IMG/VR virus record: IMGVR_UViG_3300042507_002831
Coordinates: 1 to 22,741 of that record
Source of the DNA: a virus
DNA: 22,741 bases
Direction: 5' to 3' (one strand)
In this document: positions 14,260 through 20,749 of the stretch, in pieces
Numbering within the stretch: position 1 is the stretch's first letter
Layout: each line of letters opens with the position of its first letter
Made by a program: the position numbers and the translations under genes
Notes under the pieces: model-generated
Databases searched by the model: none
Seen by the model: only the letters and a program-made list of their open reading frames with translations
What the model was told of the DNA's origin: nothing

Positions 14260-14951
14260 GTACCACGCATTCAGTCTGGATCGGGCCGAAGCTTGGCTTG
14301 ATGGAAAAACTCACGCTTCAGCTTTTACTCGACGCTGGGCACAAGCCGGTTCTCTGGACAAACCAAAAAGTTGCAGGAGTTCCCGACTTAGTGGAAGTGC
14401 GCCAAGTCCCGAAGGACTACGTTCAGCCGGTTGGATTCGCAGGCAATCCGCACACCGGCATCCCGAACGGCGGCATCGGCTCGTTTGCGCATTGGAGCGA
14501 TTACTTTGCATTCAAGACCCTTCACGAGCACGGCGGGATATGGGTGCAAATGGATGTGGCTGTCACGAAAAAGATCGTTGCAGAGGATTACACATTCACG
14601 CCGTGGCTTTCTATGGTCTCACCCGTTGTTATGGCCATTCCAAAAGGGTCTGCCTACGCCGCTGAAATGGCTGATATTATCGGCGACATGCTTGAAGACG
14701 GCATGGCTGGACGCGACTGGCACGAAGCCATGATTGCAATGATTCAAGGACTCCAGCGCAGCGGAATTCAGTTCAAAACATTCGACAACTACTTCGACTG
14801 CGGTGGCGTGGCAGGCTCGCCATACACGCATCCGGTGGCGACGCCCTGCGACATCATCCACTGGTCAAACGCAACGCATAATACGAGCAAGGAAACGCCA
14901 ACGCGGGGCAGCGAATATCACCGACTCTGCAAGAGCGTGGGGTTAATTTGA
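14256..14951 (+). CDS. GT32/capsular-sugar glycosyltransferase-like protein
   Basis: A 231-residue protein with the hallmark order of the DXD-sugar transferases. VWIGPKLG at the N-terminus and VLWTN come first, then HWSDYFAFKTLHEHGGIWVQMDV (79-101), the equivalent of SD-R-L-GG-DxD. It ends with a region containing HWSNATHNTS. The first Asp of the DxD is replaced by Gln98 (VQMD), and the usual Arg in the SD helix is Ala. It may therefore be an altered or weak enzyme. The start overlaps the previous stop by ATGA. The stop TGA lies inside the TTGACG motif that precedes the next gene. Confidence 0.7.
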   Translation: MSTTHSVWIGPKLGLMEKLTLQLLLDAGHKPVLWTNQKVAGVPDLVEVRQVPKDYVQPVGFAGNPHTGIPNGGIGSFAHWSDYFAFKTLHEHGGIWVQMDVAVTKKIVAEDYTFTPWLSMVSPVVMAIPKGSAYAAEMADIIGDMLEDGMAGRDWHEAMIAMIQGLQRSGIQFKTFDNYFDCGGVAGSPYTHPVATPCDIIHWSNATHNTSKETPTRGSEYHRLCKSVGLI

Positions 14952-14953
14952 CG
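14948..14953 (+). promoter_or_regulatory. TTGACG motif 13 nt before head-completion start
   Basis: Contains the TGA stop of the glycosyltransferase gene and is exactly 13 bases ahead of GTG 14967. The ATG two bases earlier runs straight into TGA, so the motif spacing supports the GTG start. Confidence 0.35.
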
Positions 14954-14966
14954 AAAGCGGCACAAT

Positions 14967-15275
14967 GTGAGCCTAGCCACTTATTTTGCTGCCGACTTTG
15001 CCGCCGTCCTCGGGGAACTACCGATCACCGTCACGTTTCAAGGCTCTACATTCTCGGCCAATCGGACAACATTTCGTTGCGAGAACAGCGTCGGAGACGG
15101 CGGATTTATGACGCAAATTGCGATGGTAATTACCGCGCCCTACAACGCCATCACACAGCAAATTAACCTAGGGGACGTGGTGGCGATTGACGCTGCCAGC
15201 TTCCGCGTCGTCTCTGCGGAGTTGGCGCAGGATGCCGTCTCAGTGGACTTCGCGCTCCAGGATGTGAATAAATGA
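14967..15275 (+). CDS. Head completion or head-tail joining protein (gpFII-like)
   Basis: A 102-residue strand-rich protein starting at GTG (LATYFAADFAAVLGELPITVTFQGSTFSANRTTF). It occupies the FII position before the tail terminator gene. The short N-terminal helix, the strand with ITVTFQG, and the alternating strands with YNAITQQINLGDVVAIDAASFRVVSAE suit the beta-barrel of gpFII-type proteins, which sit beneath the portal and form the tail-docking surface. Lambda gpFII has 117 residues. The next start overlaps by ATGA. The call rests on size, order and secondary-structure pattern and not on a single motif. Confidence 0.6.
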   Translation: MSLATYFAADFAAVLGELPITVTFQGSTFSANRTTFRCENSVGDGGFMTQIAMVITAPYNAITQQINLGDVVAIDAASFRVVSAELAQDAVSVDFALQDVNK

Positions 15276-15742
15276 TTTTCTTTTCTACAACACCCGAACC
15301 GAAAAGCGCGGTTGCGACTACGACTCGCACGCTTGAAAAGGCAATCACGGACGCTTTCATTCGATATTTGCAGGCTGAATTTCAGAATGACTTGACTGTC
15401 ACATCGTCGGAGAACTTCGCCGCAATGACGTTGCCAGCGTGCTTTGTAAAGGCAACCCGGCAGTCGGAGTCGATTACCAACAGCGCGATTTTTCAATTCA
15501 CGATTGACGTTGTTTTGGCCGTCCAAGCAGACGACGCAAACGCGCAAACTCTCGAAGATCTCTGGGCAGAATTGCTGTGCGTGACGCACGATGTTTTTGG
15601 GATCGTGGACAAGCTCAACGCTATCGAGCCAAAATCCTGCCACGTCTATGGCGTTTTGAGAGACGGGCCGGTTGCACTCTCAACAACCGACCGGCACTTT
15701 CTGCGGAGCGTATCTGTCACGGTCCACACCGGACTTCTTTAA
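15272..15742 (+). CDS. Tail terminator protein (gpU-like)
   Basis: A 156-residue protein at the U position before the tail tube gene. N-terminal helix TRTLEKAITDAFIRYLQAEF, strands around NFAAMTLPACFVKATRQSESI and FQFTIDVVLAVQADD, a helix (TLEDLWAELLCVTHDVFG) and a final strand (HFLRSVSVTVHTGLL) reproduce the alpha/beta layout of tail-terminator proteins. These cap the tube at its head-proximal end and set when polymerisation stops. Lambda gpU has 131 residues, so length is slightly greater. It overlaps the previous stop by ATGA and is followed one base later by the lipoprotein gene. Confidence 0.62.
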   Translation: MIFFSTTPEPKSAVATTTRTLEKAITDAFIRYLQAEFQNDLTVTSSENFAAMTLPACFVKATRQSESITNSAIFQFTIDVVLAVQADDANAQTLEDLWAELLCVTHDVFGIVDKLNAIEPKSCHVYGVLRDGPVALSTTDRHFLRSVSVTVHTGLL

Positions 15743-15743
15743 G

Positions 15744-16109
15744 GTGAGAGCCGCGCTCGCCATCCTGCTTCTCGCGTTGTCGGCATGCACTCCGACAAAC
15801 CCTGAGCGGTGGATGGAAATGGAAAAGAACGCCTGCCTTCCGACCGCAATCGCAATGGACGCAGGGCTTCGTCGGCAGGGCGTAACCAGTCGCGTTTTGC
15901 AATACGGCTACCAGCGCAACGGAAAGATCGCCGGGCATGCTGTGACGGCCTATTTCTTCGCGCCGGGCGAAAACAAACTTTGGGCGTACGACTACGAAGG
16001 CAGCACGCGAGTTCGTGCATTCATCGACAATCCGACCCAGATCGCGACGCAGGCGGAGATTGCGCGCGGGCGAAATACTCGCGTCGTTTTTGCCGAGTTC
16101 CTCAACTGA
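15744..16109 (+). CDS. Putative phage lipoprotein with Cys-His-Asp residues
   Basis: A 121-residue secreted lipoprotein, starting at GTG one base after the previous stop. A short signal sequence (RAALAILLLALSA) ends in a lipobox at Cys15 (LSAC). The rest has NACLPTAIAMDAGLRRQG with Cys31, a GHAVTAYFFAPGENKLW segment with His65, and AYDYEG with Asp83. That order and spacing resembles papain-like or transglutaminase-like cysteine peptidases. A tail operon does not need a lipoprotein, so this is likely a moron expressed in the host envelope, for example for superinfection exclusion. Enzyme activity is inference, and the fold might be non-catalytic. Confidence 0.68.
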   Translation: MRAALAILLLALSACTPTNPERWMEMEKNACLPTAIAMDAGLRRQGVTSRVLQYGYQRNGKIAGHAVTAYFFAPGENKLWAYDYEGSTRVRAFIDNPTQIATQAEIARGRNTRVVFAEFLN

Positions 16110-16110
16110 G

Positions 16111-16116
16111 TTGACA
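16111..16116 (+). promoter_or_regulatory. TTGACA motif 13 nt before tail tube start
   Basis: Lies one base after the lipoprotein stop and exactly 13 bases before ATG 16130. It supports that start over the upstream TTG at 16121. Confidence 0.4.
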
Positions 16117-16129
16117 TTTTTTGCGAAGT

Positions 16130-16501
16130 ATGGCCGCATCTGTCATCACCTCATCCTCTGCCGCGAGTGTTACTTTCGGCGCAACCGCCGAAACCGGCAT
16201 CATCCTTTCCTCTTTCAATCGTTCCGTCCAAGGCCAAAAGGCTGAACTCATGGACGAAGATGGCGACATCGTCGCTATATCGACCTACGGGCGCACCGCA
16301 ACCATTTCGATCTCAGGCGCAATCAACGGATCAAGCGGAGTTGCCACAGCATCCGTCGGCAGTCTCCTGACTATCGCAAATGCCACCACTGAATTCGGCG
16401 TGAGCGGCGGCAAGATCGTTGTCGACAGCGTTTCTTCTGAGCAGAGCAGCGACACATTCCGCACCATGACGATTCAGGCGACGCAATACCCGAGCATGTA
16501 A
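16130..16501 (+). CDS. Major tail tube protein
   Basis: A 123-residue Ser/Thr/Ala/Gly-rich strand protein (MAASVITSSSAASVTFG, GIILSSFNRSVQGQKAELMDEDGDIVAISTYGRTATISISG). This pattern is common to small siphophage and myophage-type tube proteins that stack as hexameric rings around the tape measure. Lambda gpV has 246 residues including an Ig-like domain, so this is a domain-free short version. The start at ATG 16130 is chosen over TTG 16121 because the added three residues have no support. It lies at the V position and is followed by an intrinsic terminator, which fits a high-copy structural protein. Confidence 0.68.
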   Translation: MAASVITSSSAASVTFGATAETGIILSSFNRSVQGQKAELMDEDGDIVAISTYGRTATISISGAINGSSGVATASVGSLLTIANATTEFGVSGGKIVVDSVSSEQSSDTFRTMTIQATQYPSM

Positions 16502-16532
16502 TTTCTCGCACACCCGATCGCACGCGCCCGCT

Positions 16533-16563
16533 GACAGACCGGCTAAAGTCTGTCTCCTTTTTT
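16533..16563 (+). terminator. Intrinsic terminator after tail tube gene
   Basis: Stem GACAGAC (16533-16539) and GTCTGTC (16548-16554) around an 8-base loop, followed by TCC and then six T bases to 16563. It sits between the tube stop and the next ATG at 16569, so downstream genes would be read only by readthrough. Confidence 0.75.
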
Positions 16564-16568
16564 AAAAT

Positions 16569-16982
16569 ATGAACACCGAAACAATACGAGACAGCGAGCA
16601 GTACTTTTACACGCCGAACCTAAAGGTCGCCACGGCGCTCGTGACTCTGGGCTTTCTGCCCAAAATGCCTTGCCCGATCACTCGAACCGTTCGATCAGAC
16701 GGGCGCGAATCAACCGTTTTTTGGCTTGACGCCGTGAATGCCAAAGGCCAACGCGCCGAAGATGTCTTTACCGGAATGACGAAGGGCGGCGAAGCACTCA
16801 ACGAAAGCGACCCTGAGAATCTGCTTAATTACATCCGCGCCGCACTCGCCAACCGCGATGTCCTTGTGGACTGGATTCGCAACACACCGCGCCGGATCGA
16901 AGTTGAAATCAAGGGCAAACGACTCCTCGTCCGCGAAGACGCAACCGATGCAGACAAGAAACAAATCATCCAAAACCTATGA
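16569..16982 (+). CDS. Hypothetical tail-assembly-region protein
   Basis: A 137-residue protein between tail tube and the frameshifted chaperone pair. It begins MNTETIRDSEQYFYTPNLKVATALVTLGFLPKM, includes AVNAKGQRAEDVFTGM, and ends in a helix-rich part (NLLNYIRAALANRDVLVDWIRN) and a short charged tail. It is soluble, with one cysteine. No enzyme motif is seen. The ATGA overlap with the next gene ties it to tail assembly, and the protein after it also starts MNTE. It may be a second chaperone-like factor or a minor tail protein. Confidence 0.6.
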   Translation: MNTETIRDSEQYFYTPNLKVATALVTLGFLPKMPCPITRTVRSDGRESTVFWLDAVNAKGQRAEDVFTGMTKGGEALNESDPENLLNYIRAALANRDVLVDWIRNTPRRIEVEIKGKRLLVREDATDADKKQIIQNL

Positions 16983-17368
16983 ACACCGAACTACTAACAG
17001 ACGACGAAGTACTCCGCGAAGCGGGCATGCGTGAAGGAACCCGCAAAACAGGCAAGTGGAAACTCAGACCATGCGTACCCGGCACAATTTCCATCATTCG
17101 CTCAAACATGCTGGAGAAGCGCGACGAGTTTTGGTTTGTCGCCGCATTTGCTTTCGTGCACATCGCACCGCTTGAGGACGTGCTTGCCGTGGACAGCGAC
17201 CATATCGCGTTTAACAAGGCGGTGCGCCGCTGGCAACTCGACAACCTAACGACAATCGACGAGCAAAACGAACTCTCCGCGCTCGTATCCGCAGCGTGGG
17301 ACAAGGTGAACGCTGCCGAGACTAAGGCTCAACACGCTTCAGGAGCGAGTCCGAGCGGGGGAAAGTAG
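16979..17368 (+). CDS. Tail assembly chaperone, short (gpG-like)
   Basis: The 129-residue 0-frame product. It occupies the G position between tail tube and tape measure, and like gpG (140 residues) it is acidic and mostly helical, with VLAVDSDHIAFNKAVRRWQLDNLT and a helical C-terminus (NELSALVSAAWDKVNAAETKAQ). The last codons contain the GGGAAAG slip site immediately before the TAG stop at 17366-17368. Such proteins bind the tape measure and recruit tube subunits but are absent from the finished virion. The high expression ratio of short to long form is set by the frameshift. Confidence 0.82.
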   Translation: MNTELLTDDEVLREAGMREGTRKTGKWKLRPCVPGTISIIRSNMLEKRDEFWFVAAFAFVHIAPLEDVLAVDSDHIAFNKAVRRWQLDNLTTIDEQNELSALVSAAWDKVNAAETKAQHASGASPSGGK

Positions 17369-17628
17369 CATCCCCCAACTGGCTCGCGTCCTACGTTTAC
17401 AGGCTCGCGAGTGTGACCGGCTGGGGGTTCAAAGAGTGCATGTGGGAAATCCCGTATGCTGCCGGGCTGCAAATTCTCGACGCCGATTCTTTCGCTCGTG
17501 GCATCCCGCGCGTGTACACGCGAAGCAATGAGAGGGAAGATTTTGACGCGCTCGCCGAAATAGAGCGGATTCTCAAAACTCACAAAACTCATAAAAGTCA
17601 CAAAACCTACAATGGCGGGGAAATTTAA
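16979..17628 (+). CDS. Tail assembly chaperone, long frameshift product (gpGT-like)
   Basis: After a -1 slip at 17359-17365 translation continues in the new frame from GTA at 17365 to TGA... or stop at 17626-17628, giving about 216 residues, of which the last 87 are new (VASPNWLASYVYRLASVTGWGFKE at their start, then LQILDADSFARGIPRVYTRS). The new part has no suitable start of its own at its beginning, since the frame runs open through the slip site, which is the expected signature. Lambda gpGT has 279 residues. The T part binds tube protein in lambda. The end is a KTH-type tandem repeat. Read the stop as 17626-17628 (frame-end TAA). Confidence 0.82.
17359..17427 (+). promoter_or_regulatory. 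Programmed -1 frameshift site with stem-loop
   Basis: The heptamer GGGAAAG (17359-17365) is phased as G GGA AAG, the same as the lambda G/T slip site, one codon before the TAG. Six bases downstream, CCCCCA (17372-17377) pairs with TGGGGG (17422-17427). After one mismatch CTGG pairs with CCGG (17417-17420, including one G-U). Inside, CTCGCG (17383-17388) pairs with CGCGAG (17406-17411). Slip site, stop proximity, spacing and stem all fit a strong -1 frameshift signal. Confidence 0.87.
17575..17610 (+). repeat. Four 9-bp tandem repeats encoding KTH-type units
   Basis: AAAACTCAC, AAAACTCAT, AAAAGTCAC and AAAACCTAC lie in tandem, with the first two differing only in the last base. They encode KTH, KTH, KSH, KTY at the C-terminus of the frameshift product and end two bases before the next ATG. 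Confidence 0.85.
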
Positions 17629-18400
17629 ATTCGACAAACAGAAGTTTGAAGCGATCTTGAAGGATTATTCCGAGATCGTTGAGAAGTCGATTCCCGATTG
17701 CGTGGCTCTCAATGCTCGCCTGCTTTGCGTCGAGTTGGCGAGGCGGACGCAGCCCTTTGGAACGAAGCCGGAGAGCGGGATTGAACGTGTTGAGAGGGAT
17801 ATTGGCAAGATCATCAAAGACGTCGGCAAGCTGGAGGAAATGTTTGACAATGTCGGCAACACGAAAATCAGGGAAAGGCTTTTCAAATTATTGCGAGAAA
17901 AGCGTTACGATGTCATCAAGATCATTCTGGAGCGGATTGGTTTTTTAAAGAAGTGGGGCGAGATTGAAATTACGAACGACTTCAAAGCCATACACCAAGC
18001 GCATCGCAAACCAAAAGACGGGCGCACGCGAAACAGGGGCGACAAGCTTTACATTACCGAAGGGGATTTGCCTGGCTACATCGAAAGCGTCGCCAAGCGC
18101 GTCGGCATTGCAAAGTCTGGATGGGCACGTTGCGCGGAGCAGCTTCCGCGAGTCATAAGCGGGAAGATGACACGAGGGATTCCCGACTGGGTTGTGGACC
18201 AGACAAAGGCCACCGGCGAAATAGAAAACCACCTTGGGGATACATCGAACCCGCGCGTGCTGATGACAAACAAAGTGCCGTGGCTTAGTCGCATTTGCCC
18301 GCCAAGCGAACAACTGAAAGCCTCTCAGGTCGTAGTCGCCAAAATGAAAAAGCAGATGGAGACGATCCTGAAGAAGCGCAAAAAGACTTTGACTGAGTAG
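17612..18400 (+). CDS. Hypothetical minor tail protein before tape measure
   Basis: A 262-residue basic protein starting at ATG 17612, inside the last codons of the frameshift product. The N-terminal half is helical (FDKQKFEAILKDYSEIVEKSIPDCVALNARLLCVELARRTQPFG). The middle has KKWGEIEITNDFKAIHQAHRKPKDGRTRNRG. Later come YIESVAKRVGIAKSGWARCAEQLP and GIPDWVVDQTKA, a pattern I recall from minor tail or head-tail proteins. The C-terminus is Lys-rich (MKKQMETILKKRKKTL). Its place is between the chaperone and tape measure genes, where lambda has none, so it may correspond to the Z-type protein moved downstream. No enzyme motif is visible. Confidence 0.62.
   Translation: MAGKFKFDKQKFEAILKDYSEIVEKSIPDCVALNARLLCVELARRTQPFGTKPESGIERVERDIGKIIKDVGKLEEMFDNVGNTKIRERLFKLLREKRYDVIKIILERIGFLKKWGEIEITNDFKAIHQAHRKPKDGRTRNRGDKLYITEGDLPGYIESVAKRVGIAKSGWARCAEQLPRVISGKMTRGIPDWVVDQTKATGEIENHLGDTSNPRVLMTNKVPWLSRICPPSEQLKASQVVVAKMKKQMETILKKRKKTLTE
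18389..18394 (+). promoter_or_regulatory. TTGACT motif 14 nt before tape measure start
   Basis: Located inside the last codons of the preceding gene, 14 bases before ATG 18409. No Shine-Dalgarno sequence is present. The sequence just before the ATG is TAATAT. Confidence 0.3.
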
Positions 18401-18408
18401 CCTAATAT

Positions 18409-20748
18409 ATGGCGGACGTAACAGTCGAATTTGGAGCAAAGGACGCGGGGTTATCGCAGACGTTGAAGAACGTCCAAAAGGAACTCGCCGAACTTGACAC
18501 GCAGCAAAGAACAACGGCGATGTCCGCCGACGATTTTCAAAAAACTCTTAGCCGCACTAAGCAGCTTGAGGGCATGGAGAAAAAACTTAGGTCGATGGGG
18601 GACGCAGCTTCAGACACAGCGCCCAAAATTGATCGACTCGGGAAAGAATTGCAGGACGTTGGCAACAAATCCGAAAATGCTGGCGGATTATTTGACTCGT
18701 CATTTGCAAAAATTACAGGCGCATTTACGCTGGGAAATGTCGCTGCCGCTGGATTTAACAAGGCGATCAACCTTGCATTTAGCGGTGCGCAATCAGTGGC
18801 TAGGGGATTTGGTGACGCGCTTGATCTTGGCGGACGGCTTACAGATCTCAGTGCGCGAACAGGCGAGGCAGCGGGCAAGTTGCTCGTATTGGAAACCGCC
18901 TTCAAAAACGCAGGACTCGGAGCCGAGATGGTGGGAACCGTTGTAAACAAACTGCAAAACTTCATGCAGGATGCGGCCAACGGCGGAGACAAACAAGCCA
19001 CCGCAATGACTGACCTTGGAATTTCGTTGGCAGAACTCAAAGGAAAGACACCTACCGAGCAGATGAAGATTTTCGCCGACAAGATCGCGGCGATTCAAGA
19101 CCCTACACAGAGAGCAGCGATGGCGTCTGAAGTATTCGGCGACAAACTCGGCGGCAAGTTGCTCCCACTTCTAACGAACTTTTCACCGGCGCTGGATGAT
19201 GCTCGCGGAAAAGTCGGATCGCTGGAACGCGTGATGAACGAAAACGCTGCGACGTTTGACGCAGCGGGCGAAACAATTGATGCCGTAAAAGGGAAGATGG
19301 CGGCATTTTCGGCAGGCGTGCTGAGTGAGGTTATTCCTGCCGTGAATGGCTTAGGATCTAGCATGGAAAAAGTGGACGCCGCTGGATTCGGACAACGTGT
19401 CGGAAAATACCTGACTCCTCTAATTCAAGACCTAACAAATGCGACGAAAGGAGCGGTTGCCGCGCTGGAAGATATTTCTAACGCCAACACCAAAGCCGCT
19501 AATGACGCTGGAATGCTTGGATCATCTTATCGTGGAGTCACGACATCGATTGTTGGATTCAATCAAATGATGGCCGATGCGTTCAATAAATATACGCCAT
19601 TCGGATCAGCCATGAGCTACCTCGTGAAACGAGGAGAGGATTTAAGTGAGAGCCAAAAAGATGTTGCTACAACCGTTGTAACTTCCACCGAAAAAATTGA
19701 AGAGCTTGGAGAAAAAGCGAAAGAAACAGGAGCGGAAATCGGATCGGCATTTTCTTTAAGCTCAGACTTCAAGCCTGCCATAGACGGAATCAGCTCTGCG
19801 TGGTCGAATTTCAACAGCGAGATAACTGGCACCACGCCACTGCTGGAGAGCAACTATTCGTATGCCGACTCTATCGCTGGAAAAATCGACGAACAAACTC
19901 AGGGGATCGGAGACTTAAACAAACAGCTCGATCTTTCCAAGAAACTCGAAGAGCAAATCAACAACATCAAGACCGTCCGCGCCGAAAAAGAAAAAGAATC
20001 AGCAGCCAAGGAGGCCGAACGCCAGGCCGATCTCCGCGAAAATCTCGAACTCGACCTGCAATCACTAAAGGCAAAGATCAGCGGAAACGAGCAAGAGCAA
20101 AAAGCGGTGCAGTATAAAAAGGATTACAACGCCGCGCTAAAGCAGGCCATCGACGCAGGCATGGGCCAGCCTCAAGCGAAATCATTTGCGGATGAAATCG
20201 CTCGCGCTCGCCAAGAACAGGCAGGAATGAATAAGGAACTCTCCATCTCGGCCAAGCTCCTTCAATCTATTGCTCAAGCCGAAGCCAAGAAGAGCAGCAA
20301 GATCAGCGGTCTGGAAGAACGCGGACAGAAGCAAATCGAGAAGGGACAATTTCAAGCAGCGAAAAGAACCGCCGAGCAAATACGTAGGAGTGAGGTTGAA
20401 TCGAGCATTCGCGGAGAAGGAAAAGGCCGTGATAGGCGAAGCATGTACGACATTGGAAAGAGCTTTGGACTGAGGCAGCAAAAAGACGAAACAAGCAGCG
20501 AATTTTCGCAAAGAGTCAAAGACGTAAAAGAAGGCAGGGCTGAAGTCATAGACAGATTTGGAAGGTCCAAAAAAAAGGACGGCCAACCGGAAGTGGACAA
20601 GCCCGGCAAAGACGGAAAGACGAAAAAGGACATGGAAAAGGACATGGAAAAGGACAAACAAAAGCCTCTCGAAACCCTTGTGCTCGAAATTAAAAACCTT
20701 GTTGCAAAAATTGAACCGAAACTCCCACAGCAAGCACTAGCATACTAA
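18409..20748 (+). CDS. Tape measure protein
   Basis: A 779-residue protein that sets tail length and is ejected ahead of the DNA. N-terminal coiled coil (about 15-90), then a hydrophobic, helix-prone region (ITGAFTLGNVAAAGFNKAINLAFSGAQSV, 102-130). A tape-measure signature segment follows (DLSARTGEAAGKLLVLETAFKNAGLGAEMVGTVVNKLQNF, to about 190, and DPTQRAAMASEVFGDKLGGKLLPLL, about 230-258). Long helical Lys/Glu/Gln-rich stretches occupy the C-terminal half, with a 12-base tandem repeat encoding DMEK twice at 20629-20652. At about 0.15 nm per residue the tail would be near 115 nm, a rule of thumb only. Confidence 0.88.
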   Translation: MADVTVEFGAKDAGLSQTLKNVQKELAELDTQQRTTAMSADDFQKTLSRTKQLEGMEKKLRSMGDAASDTAPKIDRLGKELQDVGNKSENAGGLFDSSFAKITGAFTLGNVAAAGFNKAINLAFSGAQSVARGFGDALDLGGRLTDLSARTGEAAGKLLVLETAFKNAGLGAEMVGTVVNKLQNFMQDAANGGDKQATAMTDLGISLAELKGKTPTEQMKIFADKIAAIQDPTQRAAMASEVFGDKLGGKLLPLLTNFSPALDDARGKVGSLERVMNENAATFDAAGETIDAVKGKMAAFSAGVLSEVIPAVNGLGSSMEKVDAAGFGQRVGKYLTPLIQDLTNATKGAVAALEDISNANTKAANDAGMLGSSYRGVTTSIVGFNQMMADAFNKYTPFGSAMSYLVKRGEDLSESQKDVATTVVTSTEKIEELGEKAKETGAEIGSAFSLSSDFKPAIDGISSAWSNFNSEITGTTPLLESNYSYADSIAGKIDEQTQGIGDLNKQLDLSKKLEEQINNIKTVRAEKEKESAAKEAERQADLRENLELDLQSLKAKISGNEQEQKAVQYKKDYNAALKQAIDAGMGQPQAKSFADEIARARQEQAGMNKELSISAKLLQSIAQAEAKKSSKISGLEERGQKQIEKGQFQAAKRTAEQIRRSEVESSIRGEGKGRDRRSMYDIGKSFGLRQQKDETSSEFSQRVKDVKEGRAEVIDRFGRSKKKDGQPEVDKPGKDGKTKKDMEKDMEKDKQKPLETLVLEIKNLVAKIEPKLPQQALAY

Positions 20749-20749
20749 A

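Noticed and set aside
15672-15743. Upstream extension of the lipoprotein gene
   Set aside because: It overlaps the tail terminator gene, and the extension would bury the lipobox. GTG 15744 gives a proper signal sequence.
17381-17409. Direct repeat GGCTCGCG in the frameshift region
   Set aside because: Eight bases in a GC-rich gene. The inner hairpin pairing explains the second copy, since CTCGCG is followed by AG to make CGCGAG.
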